A stretch of 64,000 nucleotides of DNA. Source: Carnegiea gigantea. Its lineage: Eukaryota; Streptophyta; Magnoliopsida; Caryophyllales; Cactaceae. Below are positions 58,280 through 64,000 of the stretch, piece after piece (position 1 is the first letter of the stretch; each line of letters begins with the position of its first letter). A model generated the notes under the pieces. The model did no database searches and was not told the DNA's origin. It saw only the letters and a program-made list of their open reading frames with translations. The stretch spans positions 1,906,191-1,970,190 of the forward strand of contig JAKOGI010000005.1 in NCBI GenBank assembly GCA_029747015.1. Reading direction: 5' to 3'. The translations under genes and the position numbers were made by a program.

Positions 58280-59260
58280 TGAGGGATTTAGGTTGCAATG
58301 TAGTATATTTTGGCGATCCTTGTATTTTATCGGATCGTATTTCGTGTCCCGATTGGATCTTGTGAGCAGCAAGTTGGGGTTTCTTCTCACGTAAGTCCAT
58401 CGTCCAAGAGATATGGATGCGGTTCTGTCAAGCTTTTCATAAGACTTGGGATCGTGAAGGAAACTCTAAGTTTTTGGTATAGATTGGGTTTTTTGCAGTC
58501 CATGTTAGTTAGCATCAAGAGTCTAATACAGTTCGTGCTAAGCAATCTAGGAATAAATTTTGTGTTAGTGAAAGTATGGCCACAGAATTGTTTGAATATC
58601 CATTGTGATATATGGGGCGTATCTGTGCCCTCCTCATGTGGATCTCACTACTTTTTACCCTAGTTGATGATATGAGTCGAGGATTATAGTTGTACCTCAT
58701 AGAGAGAAAAGTGAGGTATGATCTTATGTACGGAATTTTGCTGTTTTGGTTGAAGCAGTTTAATGCACAAGTGAATCGGTAAGATGGATAATGTAATCTA
58801 ATTTAATCGTCCTATGAGGTTTTTATTGGATAAGTGTACCACGCATCAAAATAGTTGCATGGACCCCGTTCAACAGAATGAGGTGTTGAAGGCAAGCGTC
58901 GGCGTATATTGAAGGTAGCTAGGGGAGTCAGACCGTGCTTCTGTTGCTTGGCTTTTTGGTGGGATGTGGCATGGCCGGCTATTTGGTACGGTGTGGCCGT
59001 GGTACGTTGTTGGCGGGCTGCCTCTTCTGGCTGCTTTTTCCGTCTTCGCCTGTTTTGACCTTTTTGATGTTTCTGGTTGTTTTTGTTATGCAAGACTGCC
59101 TAAAAGGAGTATAAGTTTCATCTCTTAGTAAGCGTTGTGTATTTGTAGGCTACTTAAATGGTAAGAAGGTGGAGATTGTATGTAAAATGCGTGACTTTTT
59201 TGCGTAGGATATTTCATGAAGAACACTTTCCTTTTCAAAGAGGTGAATTGTTCATTGAAG
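58280..59260 (+). pseudogene. copia integrase remnant, heavily frameshifted
   Basis: Pieces of the integrase core can be read in shifting frames: LNIHCDIWGVSVPSSCGSHY, then VDDMSRGLWLYL-like, a damaged second catalytic region around 58770-58800, MDPVQQNEV (from the D-x-P-Q-Q-N-G-V step) and KRCVFVGYLNGKK near 59130-59165, ending EEHFPFQ. Stops and indels are dense. The first catalytic Asp (HCDIWG) survives; the second and third are not convincing. Confidence 0.72.
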
Positions 59261-59619
59261 ATATGGCAAACAGAAGAGTTAAGGGTCCCCTGGGATCATG
59301 TTTGCCAAATGTGTTCGCTGACATACCAAACTCAGAAGCAAGTATAGACTCCTTCTCAGCAGATCAGCCCACAGCTTCCACAGGCCTGGATGCAAGGGAA
59401 AGCAACCCAGTTCCTCAGCCCACGAGCTGCACTATTGAGGACAGTCCTGAGCAGCCTACGGGCTAGACAAACGTAGGCCACCTTTACGCAGATGGAACGG
59501 TTCGGGCTCAGAGACTGAAGCAGCAGATTCGGGCCAGGCCACTACCAAAACAGCATTGGGCCAGAATCCTCTCCTATTACTTCGGGTAGTGAGCCTAGAC
59601 GAGGACACCGGCCCCAAAA

Positions 59620-60645
59620 AACTCCAGCACACTTTGATTAATATATATGCTACACTACTCGGTCCAAGAACCCCATTTTTCCTGCTTCACCTATTCCAAC
59701 GGACTCCTCAGGTACACATTATCCTTTAAAGCATTATGTTACTTGCATAAAATTCTCACCTTCTCATCAGGTTTTCCTAGCAGCTATAGCTAAAATTGCA
59801 GAAACACGTTTCTATCATGAAGCTGTGAAAAGTGAAAATTGGTGAAAAGCCATGGCTGAAGAAATCCAAGCCTTAGAGAAAAACGACACTTGGTCCATTG
59901 TAAGTCTTCCAGCCGGTAAGAAACCCATTAGCTGCAATGGGTATATCGGGTCAAATATAAATCTGATGGTACTATTGAACGATACAAAGCACGCCTAGTC
60001 ATCCAAGGCGATCATCAGATAGAGGGTTTTGACTATAATGAGACCTTTGTGCCTGTTGCAAAGATGACCAGCGTTCGCTGCTTTCTTGCAGTAGCTATCG
60101 CAAAAAGCTGGGAGTTGCATCAACTATATGTGAACGACGCCTTCCTTCATGGAGCTCTCAAGGAAGAAGTATATATGAAGCTCCCTCTAGGTTTTAAATG
60201 TAACGACGAAGCTAAAGTCTGTCGCCTAAAGAAGTCTCTTTATGGCCTAAGGCAGGCTTCACGGCAGTGGTTTGCCAAGCTATCTTCTAAGTTGTGTGAA
60301 TATGGATTTGCCAGGTCCTATGCAGATTACTCTTTGTTTACCTATCGTAAAGGTGATATATTTATGAGTGTCCTAGTATATGTAGATGATATTGTGCTTA
60401 CAGGAAACAACTATACAACATCTAAGAAGTTTAAAGCCTATCTAAACACATGCTTCAGTATTAAAATTTTAAGGCCTTTGAAATATTTTCTGGGCATTGA
60501 AGTCGCCAGAGGTACACAGGGGTTATTCCTCAGTCAAAGAAAATACGCCCTGGAAATTATTGATGAGTGTGGTCTCTTAGGTGCTAAACCAGTTGATTTT
60601 TCCATGGAGCAAAATCATCGTCTTGCTGCAGCAATATCTTGCTGA
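59620..60645 (+). pseudogene. copia reverse transcriptase (RVT_2), frameshifted
   Basis: The N-terminal part reads AMAEEIQALEKNDTWSIVSL with a TGA (59843-59845) just before it where Arg is expected. A single-base loss near 59936 shifts the frame. From 59938 the frame is open to 60645: YRVKYKSDGTIERYKARLV, FDYNETFVPVAK, LHQLYVNDAFLHGALKEEVY and LKKSLYGLRQASRQWFAKL. The catalytic SVLVYVDDIVLTGN box is intact. The end, LGAKPVDFSMEQNHRLA, runs into a stop instead of the usual ADPTRYRRLIG, which follows in another frame at about 60642. Confidence 0.93.
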
Positions 60646-61247
60646 TCCCACCCGGTATTGACGACTCATCGGGCGCCTAATTTACCTCACTGTCACTAGG
60701 CCTAATCTCACTTGTACCGTACATATTCTCTCTCAATTTATGCATGCACCGTGCGAGGAGCATATGATTGCTGCACGACGAGTCATACAGTATTTGAAGG
60801 GCATGTCCAGTCTCATGACAATCTCTCTCAGGCTGCTTTATCATGCTAGGTGGCTCACCAATCTCTTGGCGTAGCAAGAAACAACCAACTGTCCCCAGGT
60901 CATCAGGTGAAGCAAAATATAGATCCATGGCTCTCACTACAAGTGAGCTGGTTTGGTTGCGATCCTTCCTTGCACCATTAGGAATATTTTCACCGCCTAT
61001 GAAACTTTACTGTGATAGTCAAGCAGCATTACACATTGCTCGTAATCCTGTATTCCATGAGCGAATAAAATATATTGAAATTGACTGTCATTTTGTTCAG
61101 GAGAAACTTGAAGAAGGCATACTCACACTGGCACATATCGGGACCAAACATCAACCCGCTGATATTTTCACAAAAGCCCTCGGGAAAAGCCAGTTTCACT
61201 TCTTGAAGGGCAAGTTTGGCATTTTGAATTTGCATGCTCCAACTTAA
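60646..61247 (+). pseudogene. copia RNase H and connection region, frameshifted
   Basis: After frameshifts the connection region reads RLIGRLIYLTVTRPNLTCTV and LSQFMHAPCEEHMIAARRVI. A break near 60835 removes about 50-60 bp of the expected sequence. The last frame (60843-61247) is a good RNase H: GGSPISWRSKKQPTVPRSSG, EAKYRSMALTTSELVWL, LYCDSQAALHIARNPVFHER and HQPADIFTKAL, with the E-D-D residues present. A stop (61245-61247) precedes the purine tract. Confidence 0.88.
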
Positions 61248-61254
61248 GGGGGAG

Positions 61255-61468
61255 TATTGTGATAGCATTAGACTTCTATCTTCCCTAGTCATCTACATGT
61301 AATAGAATTAGTAACTTGTGTGACAAGTCATGCACCTAAGGGTTAGCTATGCGCCTATCTCATGTATAAATGCACGTTTAGTTTCTTCAATGAAAGCCAC
61401 AAAAAGCAATAGAAACTCAATGAGTTTATGATCAATGTTAAATTCTCAAACACATATTTACTTTATTA
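61255..61468 (+). repeat. 3' LTR of the copia element
   Basis: 214 bp, aligned to the 5' LTR without gaps and with 10 base differences, five of them clustered in the last third near AAAGC(T/C)A. It is followed by the GAATT target duplication. Confidence 0.93.
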
Positions 61469-61473
61469 GAATT

Positions 61474-64000
61474 CTATTGGTTTAGTTTTCTTTTTTTAGA
61501 TTATTTGGTGGGTAAAATCTAATACAAATACCATAAGGGACAAGTAAGATAACAGTCACACACTAAAAAAAATTTGAAGATTTCTATCACCCTAAGCACA
61601 ATCTATTTCTATTAGTTTAGTTTGGCAGCTGTGGATATGAAAATGTTTTTATTTTTTTTCCCCAGAAGAATAAAGAAGTGCTAAAATGATCGATAAACTA
61701 TACATTTTAAAGTAACGAAAACTTGCAAGTCTAAAAATTTTGATACTCCGCGGTATGACGCCTTCATAAATTGAACCATCCCCCAGCCAACTCACACCCA
61801 AGTTGATCTGAATGAGTTTTGACTGTATACCCACCAAGTTCCTCTCATCCAAGCAGCCATTCCCCAAGTCCAAGGATGGTTTCAATTCGTGCTAGGTTAT
61901 CGTTAATTGTTGTAATTATGGCCGTATTATTATTGCATACTTTGGTCGCTAAGCAAAACAACACTGCCTAACTTTACTAGTTATTTTGTTTTGTCTTAAA
62001 GATAAAATGTGTATATGCCATCTGGAATCAAAATTAAATGTCAAAGGAGCCAAAACTACTCTAAAATAATAAGAAGGCATCTAAATTGCGAATAAACCCC
62101 CCCGCCCAAAAAAAAAAAAAATCGCAAACTTGCTTGGTAAATGGGAAGCTGCATCATGATATTTTGTCAATTAATTACCAAGGATACACTGAAGCATACG
62201 ATAGATAAAGTAAAATGTCACAATTTATCAAAGAATGCAATATAAAATTTGTCCAAGCTATATATGATATGATGCTCAAGGACCTAAGGCATCTAGTTTT
62301 GTTTTTTTTTTTTTTTTTTAACCCAGCCATCGAGAAAAAGTAATCCTCTCACAATTATCACCAGAATTAAAAACAAAATTATCCCCTTCAACAAACCTAG
62401 ACTCATTTTAGATCGATTTAATGTCATCCCTTTCATAAGATGTCTGGATTATTGTATTTTCTCTATTATTCGCATAAAAGCAAGCACCTCACCCATTCAT
62501 CAGCTGGGCCTACTGCACATATGGCATGAGGTAGAATTTGGATTAAAGAAGAGCCACCGAAGATTATTGTTATCCTAATCCGTAATTTTGATTTTGTTGA
62601 ATGAAGGCTCAAGCATGTAATTTCTTTTAAAAAAAAAAAGAAAATAGATACTCAACCTGTTACGCTCTTTTACTCCCTCTATGGAAACTATAGGCAAATT
62701 AATGGGGCATTATATGGTGGTTCTTCTTGAAGTAATTATAGCCACGGTCCAAAAAAGTCAACCAAATAAAAATAGACAATATAAATGGGTGCATTTAAGT
62801 AGGCTGGTGCGCATATTTCCTAGGCAAAGTCATAACTTAGCTGGTTTTAGGTAATTTCCTTTTGGTGGTCTTGTACTTCTGTTTTATTTTGCTAGTAGAC
62901 TTGATAAATTATTTGACGTACAACGTTCTAATGAGTTTTTACTTTCATTTCTATATACAACAATGAATTTTTCCTATTACTTTTTAATTATAGCATGTTA
63001 CCTTTTTAACAAACTAGTGATTTTGAACTCTAAATATAATCACTTGGATGATTAGCCAATCATCACATTAGTAATTTAAGAATTCAAAATTATTAACACA
63101 AAAGTTGAAGCTAACGGGAGCAAAAATAATATAAAAGAGTAACGATTGTAAGGACACATTAAAATTTTAAAGAGCTATGCATTTTGATCAATGATGTTTT
63201 TTTTTTGGTCTTAGATCCTCCTTCTTACTGAGTGAAACTACTGTTGGTCTAATAAGAAGCAAAGCTCTCCCATCATAGATTGAACAATCAATAATTATCT
63301 CATAGTTGAAGGGGGAAAAAAGAAAGCTTTTCGAATAATGTTGATTCAACCTGTGTTGGTATTTTGATTAATGACATTGAATAGTCTAATGTTGATGCAA
63401 TCTCATAGTTGAAGGGGAACAAAAAAGAAAGCTTTTTGAATAATACGAGTCAGTATTTTGAGGTTGAGATATAATTTTGGTATTTAAAATTATACTTGTT
63501 ATAATTTAATATACAATGTAAATGTTGTCTTTGGTAAATTTTGAACAATCAATAATTATCTTTTCCTGCGCCATAAAAAAGTTACTTTTTTCTTGTTTTG
63601 AATGATTACAAGACACATCATTAAATACAATTATTTAGTACATCTGCCGCTATTACTAGGTAAAGCTGAACTTATTACTCAAAGGAGATTTGTCTTTGTG
63701 GCGTTGGCATTTAGTTCACCTAGGCATTTCAACGTGCCTCCATATTGATAAGACGCTAGTAAATTGTACAATTTAAAGGCAAAATTTGAAGTTATGACTT
63801 AATGATGACACTATAATCCTAAAATTCCAGTATACTTGAGATTTATACCATATATTCCCATCGTAATATCGTATCCTAGCTAGAGCACATCACATTGGTT
63901 GATAAATGCTATTGAGACTTCATGAAAGAGCACGTCATCAACCAATCAAGCCAACTTTTGCAATAAATCCTTGACATAGAATTTGAATGAGCTTCGACTA
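61474..64000. other. Intergenic DNA, no gene seen
   Basis: There is no supported gene. It includes CCCCCCGCCC followed by A(13) (62097-62122), a T run (62301-62319) and a 103-bp-spaced direct repeat (63298-63448). The open reading frame at 61649-61885 has no recognisable domain. Confidence 0.5.
63298..63448. repeat. Direct repeat, about 48 bp, spaced 103 bp
   Basis: TCTCATAGTTGAAGGGG followed by an A-rich stretch and AGAAAGCTTTT(C/T)GAATAAT occurs at 63298 and 63401. CAATCAATAATTATCT also occurs twice (63285 and 63547). Confidence 0.85.

Larger units (their letters stand above)
56703..61468 (+). mobile_element. Ty1/copia retrotransposon, nearly complete, inactive (4766 bp)
   Basis: Two 214-bp LTRs (56703-56916 and 61255-61468), a GAATT duplication on both sides (56698-56702 and 61469-61473), an initiator-Met primer site directly after the 5' LTR and a purine tract (AAGGGGGAG) directly before the 3' LTR define the element. 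Domain order is gag, integrase, reverse transcriptase, RNase H, the order of Ty1/copia. I count 10 substitutions between the LTRs (about 4.7%), so it is old but not ancient. LTR ends read TATTG...TTATTA, not TG...CA. Several stops and frameshifts in gag and pol make it non-autonomous. Short LTRs would suit the Ale/Retrofit group, but this is not proven. Confidence 0.95.

Overview
This is a window of plant nuclear DNA, almost certainly from a eudicot. The evidence is spliced genes with GT-AG introns, several plant-only gene families (CLE peptide, GASA/snakin peptide, mini zinc finger, DeCL-domain protein, RING-CH ligase of the DUF3675 type, GT47 exostosin), and AT-rich intergenic DNA full of plant transposons. 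I cannot name the species. I see no bacterial, organellar or CRISPR sequence.

Six protein-coding genes are supported. From left to right they are: an EMB514-like DeCL/DUF3223 protein (minus strand, 2 exons, 3355-6165); a membrane-anchored RING-CH E3 ligase (plus strand, 6 or 7 coding exons depending on how the split pieces are counted, 16280-22661, with a leader intron); a CLE45-type signalling peptide precursor (plus strand, single exon, 25771-26049); a GT47 exostosin-family glycosyltransferase (minus strand, 2 coding exons, 26390-28895), convergent with the CLE gene; a GASA/snakin cysteine-rich secreted peptide (minus strand, 2 exons, 32717-33673); and a MINI ZINC FINGER (MIF) protein (minus strand, single exon, 44173-44445). 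They look like independent eukaryotic genes. I see no functional cluster, although the CLE, GASA and MIF genes all belong to families that tune growth through small secreted peptides or small dominant-negative proteins.

The rest is mobile and repeated DNA, much of it datable by nesting. At 1216-2806 a SINE (17-bp perfect target duplication) sits inside a PIF/Harbinger-like element (TAA duplication), which sits inside another hairpin-like element. At 8049-11378 a 350-bp Tourist-like MITE (TAA duplication) was split by a 2975-bp solo LTR (ACTTT duplication) that carries its own ~173-bp tandem repeats. At 37912-39169 there are hAT-like and other MITEs, one inside another. At 39984-40694 there is a TRIM retrotransposon with two 186-bp LTRs plus a third, inverted 186-bp LTR. 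At 56703-61468 there is a nearly complete but dead Ty1/copia element with 214-bp LTRs, a GAATT duplication and unusual TA...TA ends. Two LINE-type RNase H remnants (34551-34875 and 47311-47724) and several tRNA-like SINE relics complete the picture. The right-hand half (about 45-64 kb) has no host gene that I can support.

A window-wide oddity is the frequency of long T(n)G(n) blocks (C(n)A(n) on the other strand), often over 20 bases, in introns and intergenic DNA. I found no clearly new multi-gene system. The items most worth following up are the CLE45-type peptide with a Trp in the core motif, the three-LTR inverted TRIM, the TA...TA copia element, and the T(n)G(n) blocks.
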